Origin: Penelope pileata
Taxonomy: Eukaryota > Chordata > Aves > Galliformes > Cracidae
Assembly (NCBI GenBank): GCA_013396635.1
Contig: WBMW01001277.1
Span: forward strand, 124,001-188,000
Length of the DNA stretch: 64,000 bases
Direction of reading: 5' to 3'
Of the stretch, positions 47,961 through 63,144 are shown one piece after another. The notes beneath the pieces were generated by a model. The model made no database searches. It had not been told where the DNA came from and saw only the letters and a program-made list of their open reading frames with translations. Position numbers and translations under genes: made by a program. Position 1 is the stretch's first letter, and the number at the start of each line of letters is the position of its first letter.

Positions 47961-50900
47961 TGGGTTTCCATGGCTATGTCTTAGCAGTTATCAGCACTTA
48001 TTCAAATCTGTCTGATTTCGTGACCTGAGCATCAATGCTGTATCATTCATGTTCCACTGCATCTATGCATTCACACATTCAGCCTTCTGTAAAGTTGCAG
48101 ATCAGGTGCCGAATACATTGGATCACATCATGAAGGAAAAGGAGCACTGTGCTGCTCTGTTCTGGTGTGTATTTTAGGAGTTGACAGCCAGCTATAGCTA
48201 GTGACCACCTCTCCCCTGTGACTCAAGCAGGGCATCTTACGCTTTGAAAAGTGGGAGACTGAAAATATCAGCTAATTCATATCAATGTGTTGTTCGCTGC
48301 CTTTTGATATTAAGGTGCTAGTAAAAAAAAAAAAAAATTGTCCAATGTCACTGAGCATAGGTAAATACCAAATGAATCTTTTGGTCACAGGATGGATCAG
48401 TGTGTCGTCAACTGTAGTTAAAACCTTGAAAGTTCTGTGAAAGATCTGCCTTTCATGCTTACGTTGGTAACTCTTAATTCATATTGCTTGCAGAAATATG
48501 TCTATTATACTCAATAAAATCTAATTTAGAATTACATTTGAAAACTATTATTGCCTTTGAATACTATTTATAAAAACAAACAAGGTACACATTTTACACA
48601 AAATCAAGCAAATAAAATTATTAGAGAACCTCCATGAAGAGCTGCAAAGAAGTCAAAGATCATGAATGGAATTGTCATAGGGTTGTGTAGGTTTAGTCTT
48701 TCTTTAGAAAATAAAAACAGATATTAAAGAGAAGCTCATAAAATTAAATTATTTCCTCCAGAGCTTTTTTACCCACGCTTGCCTCATTATCTGTATGAAA
48801 TTGCAGGAGCTATATTACTTAAAAAGGACTTGGCAATAAAAAGTAAAGTCTGTATAATGTTTACATAGTGTTCTATTAAAATCCCTGTTTATTCTATGTA
48901 AATCATAGTGTGCAAATTATACATTGGAGAATACCTAATAATAATAATTATGTTTAGTCTTGAGAAAAAGTTCTGGGAAAAAGCAAGATGCATCTCTGTT
49001 CTTTTATTGTCTTTGATAAAGCATTGTATTTTAACAGAGCCATATGCTGTATAATAACATTTTTCTCTGTGTAATGTATCCAGTACACTTTGTTTTACTG
49101 CTGATGAAAATGTTTCTTAAGCTGAATGAGTTTATAGACAACTTCAAATATAGTAATTACATTTGAAAATACATTTTATTTTATTTTCCATAATTTCCCA
49201 TGTATAGAGTACATAAAGTTAGTAATGAGTCAATACATGAATATATCAAGAGATTAAAAACAGACTTACAGACTTATAATCAGAATTAAGAAAGCAATTA
49301 CAAAAGATACGTTAGATCTTGTTAGAAATATAAGAAACTTTAAATAGCAGGCCTTCCTACTGGTGTGTTCACACATATGGAAAGATAACAGTGAATAACC
49401 TTTTTGTGGTTTTACTGTGCTAGTAATTTATATCCCAATTTTGTAATTTGGCTTGTGAGTGTGTAAGTGATAGAGAGGAGGTATGAAAATGAGCATTTAT
49501 AGAATTCTATGAGGAAATAATCTCTAACTGACCAAAGAATCTCTCTTTCAAGATTATAAACCAGAGATACATATAGCTTTCTTCAGCAATTGTGTGAAAT
49601 ATAGTGAACTCTCAAGATATCACTTGAGAGGTTAATTAAGTTCTATTGCGTTAAATACATTAATGGTTGCATTAAATATGTGTCAGTGAAGATTATTTTG
49701 ATGAAGTATAACACTATTGGAGTCTAAATGGTTCCCTTTTATGTTCATTTTGGCAGTTTTTTAAATGAAAACCAAAGGTACATGAAGAGTTTATGGTTTA
49801 TAGAAAGTCTTCCAGAATAGTTTTTGGTTTTTTTTTTTTTTCTGTTTTTGTTTTGTTTGTTTCTGTTTTTTTTTGTTGTTGTTGAAAAAAGAAAAGCTAT
49901 ATTTTATAATTGATTGTTAGGAGAGCTGTGCTTGAAGTAATCTGAGAAGAGTCTGAGACTGTCTGTGCAGCTACATAAAAGTGCCTTTATTGAACAGTTT
50001 GCTGTATTTGACAGCTTTATGATAAAATCATCATCGCTTTCACAACAGAATTTATGGAAACTCCATAGTGAATTACAGCTGTACTGTTGTTCTCAACATC
50101 TTAAAATATCTGTATCTCTTGTACTGGTATCCATGTGCTTTCCACTCAGAGCTGTTGAGTACAAATAGTCTACCGCTTGAATAAAAAGAAATTCCTACAA
50201 TCTGAAGTTTATTATTCAATAGTAAACTTGTAGTTACCAATTTGTAAAATAAAACTATAGAAGAGTATTTGTATACAATTTGCCCAGTTATCTTGTTGAT
50301 TTTTTTGAGCTGAATTATTGAACAAACCCTAGATTTTGTTGGATTCCATGTATTTCAAGAACTTCTCAAGAGCCTGGGTAATAGTTTTCTTATGTCATAA
50401 AGAAGCAAACTTTATTAATCACCCTGATGTACAGCTAAAACTCTTTGTTATTCCTGTGAGACTTCTATGCCTTCATGGAAATGAAGGAAGAGAGAAACTA
50501 CTTGTTGTTAAAGAAACGTCAAAAACAAGATAAAACTTTGAAAATGATAGCATGTTAATGGAAAGAGTACCACATTTGAAGTTACTTCCTTGGCACAGAT
50601 TTGCTTCTATAGGGTTTGTAACAAAGCTATGAGATGTTTTAAGAAGGAATAAGAAGTTATTTTGGAGCACTGGGGAGATATGTTGCTCAAGAGTGGGAAG
50701 TAATGTGTCCCAGAAATGTCTGAATGATTGAGGAATTAGAGTTATAGGCCGTATATACCAGAAGCATATAGCTGAGTGGACAAAAGGCAAGACCTAAACT
50801 GCCTGCTTCAGCACTTCTGAAAAACAGGCAAGGCTACATGAAGACGACCTTTCTCCATTTCTGGTTATAGTCTTGAGTAAAAATGGCACAGCTTCTTTGG

Positions 50901-51385
50901 TAGCCCCAGAGCTGTTAAGTGCGTTTGGTGTGCTCGGTGCTGTTGGCTGTGCTGGTGTTGCTCAGCATTCACTTACGTTGTCATGCCTATGAGGAAAGCT
51001 AGATATTTACTACTCTTTTTGTTGCATGGAAATTCAGGTAGATCATAGTTGGTTTATTCTAGATGGGTATTTTCGATAGATATGAATGGTCTTCTAAGTT
51101 TTATTTTCCTAGAAGTCAGTTATTGTTGGAAAATAGTATCATGGATTGTTCTGTTGTGTAGAAGCACTTAATTTTGCCCAGATCATAAGCATTAGTAAAA
51201 TATTTATCGTCTGTCTTCCCCAAAAGTTAGGAGAGCAGAATGGTAGACTGGATTTCTCATAAGGAAAATCTGACCACAAAATGAATTCTGTGATAACTGA
51301 GCTTGTGATCAGTAAAAATTAAGTCTGATAAGGAGTACAAGCCCGTGCTGCAGGAAGAGAGTCTTTTAGAAAGAGCGATATGGAA

Positions 51386-51413
51386 ACAATAATAACAATA
51401 ATAATAATAACAA
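51386..51413 (+). repeat. AAT/ACA-type trinucleotide microsatellite
   Basis: Alternating AAT and AAC units (acaataataacaataataa...). Short and slightly impure. Confidence 0.85.
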
Positions 51414-54400
51414 CGCAGTGATGATGGTAATGACAAAAGCAATAACAAAACAGAACAATCCCCCACACCTCCGAATAAGGAAAGTATTGTTTGTTGGGAG
51501 GGCGGAGAATGCTTCATATTAAATGTGTGATGTAACCATGGGTCCATAAAGTTAGCTTGCTGAAAGATTTGAGATATACCATTATCTAGCAGAAAGAGAA
51601 TATACTTTGCACTTTAGTTTAGTGAAGGATCTGGTATGACATGGTGGGAGAACAGGTATCAGGCTCTGATTTGTGGGGTTTTTTTTTATTGTTTTTTTGT
51701 TTGTTTTTTAATCTCTGTTGGTCATCATTTAGAGATCGATTGAATCAATAGAAGCAGTCAGTCAGTATGCAGACAAATCTTACAATTTATAATGCCAGGA
51801 AAATTCAAGCCTTTTTACTCTTCTGTCACTTATAAAAGGCTTGGAGATAGGAATATCAGAGCTGACTTCAGTAAGAGGCTAAAGCATATAAACCTTCAGC
51901 TTCTCTAAACTTCAGCCTATCCTGTCACCAGTTAGAAGAAATTTGTTTCTCAGAACTGTGAACAAACACAAATTGACAGAAAGTCTTACTTTCAGGCTGT
52001 TAGCAAATACTCCCTTACTTCACATACTAAGATAAGCCCTCTAGTGCTGTTTGGGGCATCTTTTGCTTCTTTTATTCACCAGAGGAGTCATGTTTTAACA
52101 GGCTGCTTTTATTTAACTACCTGCCTTTGTTCTTAATGTCTTTGTTAAAATCTTCAATGTCCATGGAACTCTGCATTCATACATGCATGTACCAGTTTGA
52201 AGGAGTTTTCTGTTTTAGGCTACTAGTCCAGTGTCTCAGGGGCTTCAGAAAGAAGCATATTTACTTGCAAAAGTATTACAAGTGAAATGTAAAGGGAAGG
52301 GAAGGAACTGCCACACATCATAAGACTTCAGGTCCTGCTAATTTACTCTGTTGTCTCTGAAATTGATGGTATCATGTCCTCTTCAAGAATATTTAAGAAT
52401 TCAATAGTAGTCAAGTGTGAAGTACTTAGAAAGTACTTCTCAAGATACAAAGTATTTCATTAACATCTTAACAATTAGAGAAGTGTTAACATAATTTTTT
52501 GAAATGTAACAGAACTCTGTCAAGAATTTGCAGTTCTTTGGGAAAGCAAGTTATTTTAGAGTTTTCAACGTATTTAACAGTATCTAATGTGGCACTTCCT
52601 ATTTACAGTGTTACAGCAAAAAAAATCCTGTTTTAATTACATTTGCTTTCAAAATTGTATTCAGTCTCATTTTAGAAATGTTAATTAACATTTGTATAAA
52701 ATACTTGAAAATCTGAAATTATTAAATGCTGAAGTGATTTGGCTGAAGGCATATAACTTCTCAGTGTCAGAAAAATGCTCTAATGACTCATGTAGTGGCC
52801 AGATCATCAGAAAAGAATGTTTTCTTCCTTGAATGGTATTCAAAATACAAGGTCTACTTTGGTAATTAATAAAGTTACTGTCTAATCTTAAAATCTGTGA
52901 GTGTTTGGTTGCCCAAGATAATGGAAAATTATTTTACCTTTCTTTTTAGATGTGGAATTTCTACTTCGTATTTAATGTTAGAACTTCAGAAATCTCTAAT
53001 ATTTGCCCATAAGTCTCAGAATTATTGCATCATATGGTTTGAGCACATCCTCATTTTTCTTTAAGGGAGTTAGAAAGCTCAATTTTTAGCAAAAGCATCA
53101 CATCTACCAAAAAATCTTATCTTCCTTCTTTTTGCTCTCATTGTATAGTTTTCATATTTTGTTTTTATTGAACTTTTAAATTAGTTTAGGCAAGGCTTTT
53201 TGTTGTTGCTGTTTGTTTATTTGTTTGTTTTTACTATCAAATTGCCTGCATTTAAGTGATCATTTTATTCTTTTATTGCTGACTGGAACTGCTTGCTTAA
53301 GTTTACGTTTTTCAGAATTTTCCTTTTGGAATGTTGACACTATGATGCTGGTGTTCTTTACTTGATAATAACACATACTTGACAATATTTTTTCTCGGAA
53401 CAGATGTCAGCAACTGACAGTAGCATCAGAAAAGTCTCTTAATTTCATGGTAATCAGTTCTTTACATAGAAAAGATGGGGCGATATTTTTTTATCTCCTA
53501 CTCTTTGTCTGTCATATGTTTTCAACAGACAAGCTATTTTGACCTGTTTTGTTTAAATATGGTAAATCTAAATCTTTGCTGATTTGGACAATTTTTCAAG
53601 GTAATATTGTGATAAGAATCATAGTTTATACAGCACATTGTAAACTTGATTAGAAGCAAATGTAAACAATATACCTACCTATCAATTTTATTTTTATCTA
53701 TGATGATACAAACATTAAGAGCTGTGCTAGCTTTGTTGAAAGAAATTAGTCAAAACGAAAATAAATGGAAATAAATAACAAGATAGTTTTTTCAGAAAAG
53801 GAGTATCCATGTGGTCAAATTACTCCACCACTGACATTTCATCCGTAGTGTGATGGGCAACACTCACTGTCCACAGTTATTTCAAAAACTGTGTCAGAAC
53901 AGTATATATTCACTTATGCCAGACCATAATTTTCTGTAGTAATTATAGAGCAAATAGGAAACAAATAACCTTATTTGTAGAGATTATAAACTAAATTTAG
54001 TTGTCGCATAATCTGTGATATCAGGTAAATGCAGATTTTGGTGCACATTGTGTTCTATCTCTTTTTCTAAAAGGGATGCAATACATGGAGAATGTATATT
54101 GGAACCCATGGTTGTTTTCAGACAATCTAGTTAAATACTCTGGAATGCATTTGGCCTGCAGATTTTACTTTGGCTGTCCTCAATATAAATTTATCATGGT
54201 TTTGGTTTTGCTTGAGTTGGGAATAAAACAAGAACAGAGTGTTTTGCACAGCCCTGATGCTCCTTCACAAGTCCAACCTGAGTAAATATGGGTTTAGCCC
54301 ATGTGAAAGAGATTCTAGGACTTTGGTGGGTGGTTGCACCAGCTAGTAGTTTCATTTTGTTAAGTAGTATACCAAATCATCCTTATGGTGACCTGTATGT

Positions 54401-56068
54401 CTATGTAGATAATTCAAATAATTTCCTTTTATTACTGTCTTCAGGACCATAGGCATACTAAAAGTGTAATTTGGAGGCTGTTTGATCTGTGTTTAGTGCG
54501 TAACAATCCTTATATGGTTGTGTCAGTTTTCACCCTGCCAAAAAGGGAGGGAAGGGGAAATAGAGCATAAAAATTCTGCTTATATTTCATCTTTCGTGTC
54601 AGCAGGACTGTTGCATACTAGGTGAGACAATGAATGGTCAGAGAGCCATCTTGTGAATCACTTGCTGCGTAATGGGAAGGGAGAGTAGACATTGAATGGC
54701 CTGTTGTATGGTGAGGAAACGGTGGCATCTGAGTGGGCTTGGTAGAACGTAAAAACTGAAACAGAGAATTTAGAAAGGGTTTCATTATATTTTAATTAGA
54801 TGGGAATCTCTGTGCGGTAGAGGTAAAGCCGATGCAATGGAAGGTTTTGCTGACAGTGTCAGACTGTGTTTATGTCTGCTTTATCTTCTTAAGTGTCAAA
54901 ATGAGTGCTATGTTCCAGACAAAGAGATACAACTTTAGAGAATATTTATTACATTTTCAATATTATTATTCTGATTTTTGTGCAATGATACTTGGCTTTC
55001 TTCACTGCAGAAGTGTATTAGGATGGCAACAGTACTGGTTTAATCTGCTCACAGGATAATTTTTCTCTATTTCATGTGCTTTATTTCAAGCAAGATGTTG
55101 AGCTCTGTAGTAAAATATTCAGTGTTTTATGTTCAAAATCAGCTGTGTTTCAGTCACGTCAGAATACTGACTTTGAAGTTTCTTCATTTGTCTGTAGTTG
55201 ATTAAGCTTAGGGCATTTAGTGTCTCATGAATGTTAAAATCCATGTAACAAAGGGAATATCAACAAAGAGGCATAGAGAGCTAATTAAAAAAAAAGTATG
55301 TCATTTTCTAGCCTATTTTAGGTCCTGTAGTCTTGTATTTCAGGCCATTAGAGATTTTATGTCTTGGGAATCTAAGTATGGATTAACTAGCATCAGACTG
55401 ACAGCATCATCTGGAGTATGTAGAAAATAGGTGTAAATGTGAGTTGGAAGACAGAATGGGGTATAAGAGATAAGGAAATGTTAATCTCAGGTAGAGGCAG
55501 AAGACTTGAGGAATTAACTCATCTGTACAAATACTTAGTTCAATATTAATGTAATTTTCCTAAAAGACTGAAATCATGGCTCTAAAGCATAAGTTCATTT
55601 ATGTTTTGGCCAGAAATACAGTTTTTAGAATGATTGTGGTATGTCATGCTTTTCTCCTTTCTGGACATTTATTGTGAAAGAAATAACTATTTTGCCCTAG
55701 TTGCTAGAATAATACATAGTCTGATGTGTAAATGTTTTTTATTTTTGAGTCTTTATTTTGTCTACACTGGAATTTCTAGTCTGAAAAGACAACATGGAGG
55801 AAGCTGTATATTTGATATCTCACTAATTCTAATTCATAAGTAATATATATAGTTTTCTAATTCTGTTATTAAGTGAGAAATGCATTAAATTAACTCAGTT
55901 CAGATCTTTTCACTAAATGTACCAAATTCGTACTTAAAATAGAGCACAGAGATATTTCAAAATGTTTACCACTTTATTTTGAAATAACTTTTTGCTAGTT
56001 TGAAATTTAGTGTGTTTTCAAAGCAAAAACAAAAATCAAAGCTATAATGTTTTGATCTAGTACAGTGG

Positions 56069-56085
56069 TTATTATTATTATTATT
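56069..56085 (+). repeat. TTA trinucleotide microsatellite
   Basis: About five to six TTA units in a row, ending in a T run. Confidence 0.85.
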
Positions 56086-56939
56086 TTGTTTTTGGTTCTT
56101 CCCCTGAGCTAAGCTCAGTCTTGCTGCCAGCACTCCATTTTCTGTAGCTGTTGAGTAAGTGAGCAAGCGGAGCTTGGGAATTATCTCCCAGCTAACCTCT
56201 GCTGAGAGGTGTAGGCTGGGGATAGACAGCAGTTTGACTGTTTGGCATGGTTGCAAGAGGTGCAGTAAATGATTTACAGGATTTATAGTAGTCTATGTTC
56301 ATAATTCCCAGTCTTGGAATACAATTGTAGCCTAGCAGATGGTCTCAGAGGTAAGACCAACGAATGCAATGACTGGGAGCCACGATGCTTCTTACTCAGC
56401 ATTGCATAAAGTATGACAATTTAGCCTTGCTGATGCAGCTTAATTAGTAAGTATTATGGTGGCAAAGAATTGGACTTTGAGAGCTACAGTAAACAAAAGT
56501 TTAGCTTTTGAATGATGTTATTCTGACAGCTTGAATAATATTTAATGTTGAATAGCAGAAGGAAGAGATTTGCAGTTTATTCATTATAAAATGTATCATT
56601 GCCAATTGCAGTCTTTAAATTTTGTATTTTCAGTTTACAGCTTTTGTGAAGAGTGGTGGTTTTCTCTTGAAGAAGAAGAAAACAGAAATATAAACTATGC
56701 AAAACTTTGCTTCAGTAACTTTGAGACTGATATTCACACATTCTTAGAATTCCTAAAGTATATTTTAATTTTCCTAGGTATTTTGGTACTTAAGATATCC
56801 CACAGTCTTGCCAATACACTTTGAGCTGAATCTGTTAAATCAAAAACAAAGCAAATAGGTATACAGATTAACAAATGCAAACACATTTGAAAAGCAACTC
56901 TCCATCTAAACTCAGTTGTATGCTGCTGGCAGTAAAAAA

Positions 56940-56974
56940 GGGAAGGGAAGGGAAGGGAAGGGAAGGGAAGGGAA
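56940..56974 (+). repeat. GGGAA microsatellite, 7 perfect units
   Basis: Seven uninterrupted GGGAA units followed by AA, preceded by an A-run. Pentanucleotide tracts of this purity are usually variable in length. Confidence 0.95.
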
Positions 56975-59900
56975 AAGTCTTAATATGAATGTAAAGTGGC
57001 ATCACAAAGTTAGGTGGTAGTAAGAATTCTTAAATTCATTGCCTGTATGCTTCATTAGGAAAGTAATGAATTTCACACATTTCTAGACTTAAACTACCAT
57101 ACATACCATAATGTTTTTGCATGAATAAGTATGAAAGTATAGGAAAATTGTAGTATATGAAAGCCAATGTACTTTAGTAATGCTAATAGCATTCTTGTTT
57201 ATGTTTAGAGAATGTAAAATATCATTTCATTAATTTAATGTCCCATTTCTAAATGCAGTCACAGACAAGTCATATTTCTCCTGAAAAAGTTTTTAAAAAT
57301 ATTTTGTAAGTAGAGTGATTATTACAAATGCTATCATCCATGAACAGATATTAGATTCGTAATTGTAATTTATTTTCTTACCGCTAGCTTAAATAACCAA
57401 ATGCCTAGAAAAAATATTAGCAGATACTTTAATAGATAAAAACATGAATACTAGGATAGATAAAAAGATAAATATTAAAACTCCTAATCACTTCTAATTA
57501 ATGATTATATTCTTAAGACAGATATCAGTGATTTTTTCCATTCTTTGAAAACTTTCTTATAAATTTTAAATGGAAGTAACTAGTCATCTAAGTAATCAGA
57601 TTAGTCATAATCCTGTAGCTTCAGTTTGTGGTACATTCCATCATTCTAAATGTCATTTTTATACCTGATATGAATCTTTGTAATTACATGAGGAAGCTGT
57701 AAGAAAGTAGCAAAGACAGCAGACATTTTTAGGTTGGAGTTCAGTCATACAGTTGCTATTTTCTATATACAATGAAGGAAAACAAATAAAACAGACATTT
57801 TGAAAGATGATGAAATCATTCCAGCAAGGGAACCCTTTGGTTTTCAGTTAGCACAATGTTACTGAAAAGTTAAAATTGTTATCATCCAAATATGTGGGCC
57901 TGTGAAGAAAAAAATAAGTTAATTGTCTCCTGGTGGCTTGTCCATATGCACCCTGCTGCTGCAATTGCATAAGAATCTCAGAGTCCCTGCCTGGGCAGTG
58001 ATGCCGAGCTGATCAGAGGGACTGACTGGGACAGCTGGGGCCCTCCATTTCTTCATAAATGTCCAGCTCTATTTAGAGCTCTGATGGCAATGAAGAGGGA
58101 TCAGTTCGTTCCTTAATCTGTTTATCTATTTCCCTAGCAGATACTTACATATATAGGCATATACATATGTTGTTGTTGTTAGCAAACCTACACTTAGGTT
58201 TGATACTATTTCATACTAAATCCTGATGAATCTTATTTCTCTTTGGGTTAAGTGCTGATTTCTCACATCAAAATTCTACAGACTGTTTAACATTTCAAAA
58301 ATGGAAAGCAAATGGTCTTCCACTTCATGAACACCATGATCTGTTCCCTTTTTTATTTAGTGAAAAAAAGATCATGAAAACTTGCATGTGAAAGGTGATA
58401 ACTGTTATATATATAAATACTTTCATCAGAATTTGACAATCCAGTGAATGCACTCTGAAGGACTTATTTTCCAAATAATAAGCTCTTGCATGCCCTTCTC
58501 ACTGCTCAGTCATGGAAGTTGCTTACTGCTCGTTATAAGAAACTGATTTCTTTAGATGTGCTACCAGCTTAGTCTGGTCTCTAACTCCCACTCCGTATAG
58601 CAAGGTATAAAGCGTGCTTCACCGTGCTGAAGAATTATTCACTTGGTGCTTAGTGGAAACCACTTGACAGTTTTCAATTCATTCTGTTTCATTTGACACT
58701 TTCAAAGGAACAGGGTGACCTTCATTAGTTTGATCATATGGAAACAGCTTTTTTACCAGAAGTGATTTTAAGATAAAAGAAAAATAGGCTTACCCTAACC
58801 GAAAGAAGCAAAGTTAAACTATAGACCTACAGTGACTGGGAATAAAAAAGCATATAACTCTGTTGAAATCTTCCTTATTGCTTATCTTTCTTCACCTCTG
58901 GGAAGTGTAGGAAGTTAACATTTTTTCTCGTAGGGCATTCATGCCCTGTCAGGTCTTTCAGGTGCATTTTTGTTGTTCTTCATCACTCTTGAAAGGTGAT
59001 TGAAGACTCTGAGTGCTTCTGCTTCGTACTTTCCTTTTTAAGATCTTTTTTCATCTGTGCTTAGAAACTAGAATTGCACAGTAGCAGAGAAGGATAGATC
59101 AGTTCTTTCCTCCTTAATACATATTATTCATTCACTTGTTCATTATGCAACTTAGTTTGTATACGTACTTTCTGTTATGCCAAACTTTTTTTGGAAGCCA
59201 TAGGCTTTTTGTTTGTTTGTTTTTAATCTGGCACTACACATTATGTTAAGGACTAATCTTTCTATAAATACTTCGGTAGACTTGTGGTACATCAAAGCAA
59301 CATCTGGGATCTTGATGGCATAAATGAGAGAATTCACATTAAGCTAGAAAGACTAAGTTGCCACTCCACCATTAGTTTTTGGTTTATTGACTAAATCTTC
59401 TCATCACATTACTGACCAACTAAGGAATGCACAAAGATGTCTCAGATGGCAAATTATTAGTTATTGTTTCATATTTTGTTAAAAGTGTGATAGTTTTCTA
59501 AGGCTATCATTTCAGAAGAAAGATTTGTGTAAGTATCTGAAAAAAAGTTAAAAGAAATACCTCTTTACAAGAAAAGCTAAGGACAGATGAAGTTTAAATT
59601 GCTGTCTGAGTAGGCTGGCTCCAACTGTTCTCTACAGTGTACTCCTCCCTACCTAGTTCCACTCCATAATGATAGCCTACAGGCAGCAAGTTGGTAGATG
59701 TTCGTGTGACTCCTTCAGTATTTCAGCATTTAAAAAAAGAAATGTTTTAAAATTATCCTAGTTGAACTCTGCATCTACCATCAAAATGTTCTCATTAGAC
59801 CGGTCTTTCTAAGAGTCACAAATGTTCATAAGAACAGAATCAGCATCCTTTTGTCAAGGGATATTGTATGATAGACTATGAAGTAGTATTCTTCTTGGGC

Positions 59901-61318
59901 AACCAGTTTCAGTGTTGGGCATAGGCAGTTTTTAGCCTGTAATCCCCAAATAGCTACATTTTTTTGTGTGTTTTCAGCATTTTCAAGTGATACAGTCTCA
60001 ATGTACTGAGTTTAGCTCCTCATACTATGTCTTACTGTCTTCTACTTGTAGTGGTGCCTGGTCCATGGACTGTCATGTAATGTGTTGTGCTTGCGGTCAC
60101 ATGACCGTTAAGATCAGGGTTGTATTCCAGTCTGTAGCAACATTTTGTCAATGCAGTGGAGTGACTTCACCAATTTTTAACTTGCTATACTTACGCTGAC
60201 AACTGAAATTCTTACAGTTGATAAAGAATGTGAACTTTTTTCTTTCTTCTTTATGTTTTCATTCTGTTCAACAGTGACAGCCCATTCTGTAAGGTTGTCA
60301 TGTTTAAAGGATACTCAGTCCCCTAAGAATGAAGATCTCAGATACTAATTTTTCTTTCAGCGCATGGGGTGTTTCATATTGCTACAAAAGAGAGGGAAAA
60401 AATAAAAATTCAGGATATTATGACAAGAATATGAAATTATTCATAAATCATTTTCCGGAATTGGCTAGATTTTAAGCTGAGTATGTATTTTCATCATGAT
60501 CATTGTTGCAAGGTGTAAGTAAATTGAAACATTCACAGATGCACATGAAAAGGTTTTCATTTTTCAGCTAGGGAATATCAGAGAATATCAGTAGCTTCTT
60601 TTGGAAACGTGAATTACAACTGCCCATAATTCTACTGTCCTGTGGTTATATTCTGCAGGAGGTCAGATTGAACAACTGTATTACTCCCACCAGCCTTAAA
60701 ATGTGTGAACTTGCAGTGAAAATACTACTTTTGTAGGAAAATGTCAATATATTGACAACAATGCTTTTGAAAGATGCTCTCCTACAGATCAAAATAAGTG
60801 CAATTTAGAATGATCTCTTGGACAAGGAAAATGAAAGATTTCTATTTGGCAAATTCTGTTACTATTTGTTTAATTGTTCACTTCTTTGGAGTGTATATTA
60901 GATTTATCGTATTTATCTAACTTGCACAGAATTATTCCCTTTTTTCTTCATTGCATAGGCTAAAGATACTGTACAGTAACGTGAATGTTATTTATCCTGT
61001 GACTGACAGCTTCTTCTCAAACTTCTTTTCTGTAGTTTTTACTGTTGTTGTCTTACAAAACAACGAAGTGAACTCTCTCTGGGAGCAGAGTTATATTTGT
61101 CCTATCAATAACAGGAACTCTTAATAGAGAAAAAATGATTTATTTGTTGTTTCTCTATATAAATATTGTACTAAAAAAAAAAGTGTAACAAGATTTTGTA
61201 AATAAGCAGAATTGAATCTTAAGTCAGCAGCCTTCTTCACCAAGATTTTTTCTTCAACATGCTAAATCAAAGATAAACAGATTTTAAATTGTTATCTTGT
61301 GTTTGATTGCTTGAAATG

Positions 61319-61353
61319 CTTTTTTTTTCTTTTTTTTTTTTTTGGGGGGGGGG
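61319..61353 (+). repeat. T-run joined to a G10 run
   Basis: About 24 T (one C within) followed by ten G at 61344-61353. Confidence 0.9.
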
Positions 61354-63127
61354 TGTTATTCTTCTAATAACTTTTACTAAACCTGTGGATAGTTTAGCAG
61401 AATGTCCATCTTAGTTATGTAGTCATTAACAGCTAGTGAACAACAGTGATGGAAAAAAAATTAATAGCAATCTTGAAATTACATAGTGGTAAAATCTCAC
61501 CATATCACTAAATTATTCTGTTGAGAGACTTTAGTGTTGGACTGGAAGTAACTGGAGCCTTGCTGGGAAACTTTGCTGTAAACAAATGCAAAACTTGTGT
61601 ATGTCAAGTAAAATGAGAACTTCAGGTGGATCACTGTGATTAGCAAATGTATGGTTGTGAAATTACCTGAAATGGAAAAAGTCCCACCAGGTTTAATTCA
61701 TGCAGCATGTATCTTGTACAGTTTATTAGCAAAATGCTTGTCTGGTTTGGGTAAGCATACTGTGACTATGTCTGTGTGTTCTGTTGAGTTTACCATTGGT
61801 AGTGTCTATAAAATTTATTTATTAACTGTAAGAGGCTAATGGTAGTATTGAACTTGGTAGTCATTTTAGACATGGCATATATTTCTGTTTGTTGTGTGTA
61901 TTTTGTCTTTATGATACTCAATTTAGATTTGTTAATTGTGAAATATTATTTTGTTTATATATTCAAATAATGGCAATTAAGACTGATAAAACAAATTTAA
62001 ATTATTTCATTTCTTTAAGTCTGTGTAGAAAATGCTGTCTTTTATTTTTCATATTTTCTCTTTGCAGATTGGTTGGTAAATAAAATGCAATACTGAATCA
62101 CTAAGAATCCTCTTGCGATAGTTTCAAACACTGACTCTTAGAATAAAGATACTGTTCTGTTTCCAAAATTAAATAAATAAATAAAGAGGAAGAATATTGG
62201 ATACAAAGCAGTACCACACTAAAAAAGAGATTTAAATTTTAAAATGCTGAAGACACAAGATTTAAGTGTAATAAATAACGTAAACTGAGGTGCTTCAGAT
62301 GCTACTGAACTGTAGGAAAAAAGACTTGTGACATTGTTACTAGTTATTTTAAATCCTTTTACTTCAATGATTTTAACAGTGCACATGGAGCCACATTCAT
62401 TCTGCCTGCCTAGATGTTTTCAATGTGTAGCCATTGCAGTATGTGGGTACAATGAAACATACTGTAAAAGACGGACTTTAGTGTCTGAGATCAGTAATAT
62501 GCTATTGTGATCTAGACTACAGTAAGAGCAATTACATTACTTTTTCTGGCCAAATACTACTTTTTTAGCAATATTGAATGTTCTCATCTAGGTTTCAGAA
62601 TATTTTGTAGTTTTTGCAATAGCCTGCAATAGCTTTTGTCTGTTGACGTTTTTGTTTTATGTATTCTTGTTTATTTTTTGAATATAACATAGTGAAGACC
62701 TTAAATTCAGAATAGGAAGTAATGATCAATTTTTTTTCTTTATTTCTCTGAGGTTTAGGCACATTCTTTTCTGGAGCAACTGCGTCACTCACATGCCATC
62801 AATTCTTTTATGTTTCTGGTTTTGGAACTGTGTTTCTTATTTCTAGGGTTTCTTCCATGGTTCCGATTGACTGAGCTCTAGAACAAATTGTTTTCCGACT
62901 GCTGAATCCCATATATTCATTGAAACCCTCAGGGTTTTGTAAGGTTCTGACAGCAAAAGTTACCCTTTCAAGGCTATAGGCAAGCAGAATTTAGTAGTGA
63001 AGTTCCTCGCTGCTATCTACATTTAAGTATTTTCTTTTTCATCAGCTTATTCCAGTCAGCATCTAGTCAGAGAAAGAATTTTATATGTTTCAGTGCCATT
63101 GCACAAAATATGACATTCAGAATTCTT

Positions 63128-63144
63128 AAAAAAAAAAAAAAAAA
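63128..63144 (+). repeat. A17 homopolymer
   Basis: Seventeen A in a row. No LINE or processed-gene sequence is recognisable upstream, so it is not assigned to a retroposed element. Confidence 0.85.

Noticed and set aside
47602..48015. 137-codon plus-strand open frame
   Set aside because: It overlaps a 129-codon frame in another phase, has no recognisable domain, and has no sign of exon borders.
63128..63144. Possible poly-A tail of a processed pseudogene
   Set aside because: No transcript-derived sequence is recognisable upstream and no flanking duplication was found.
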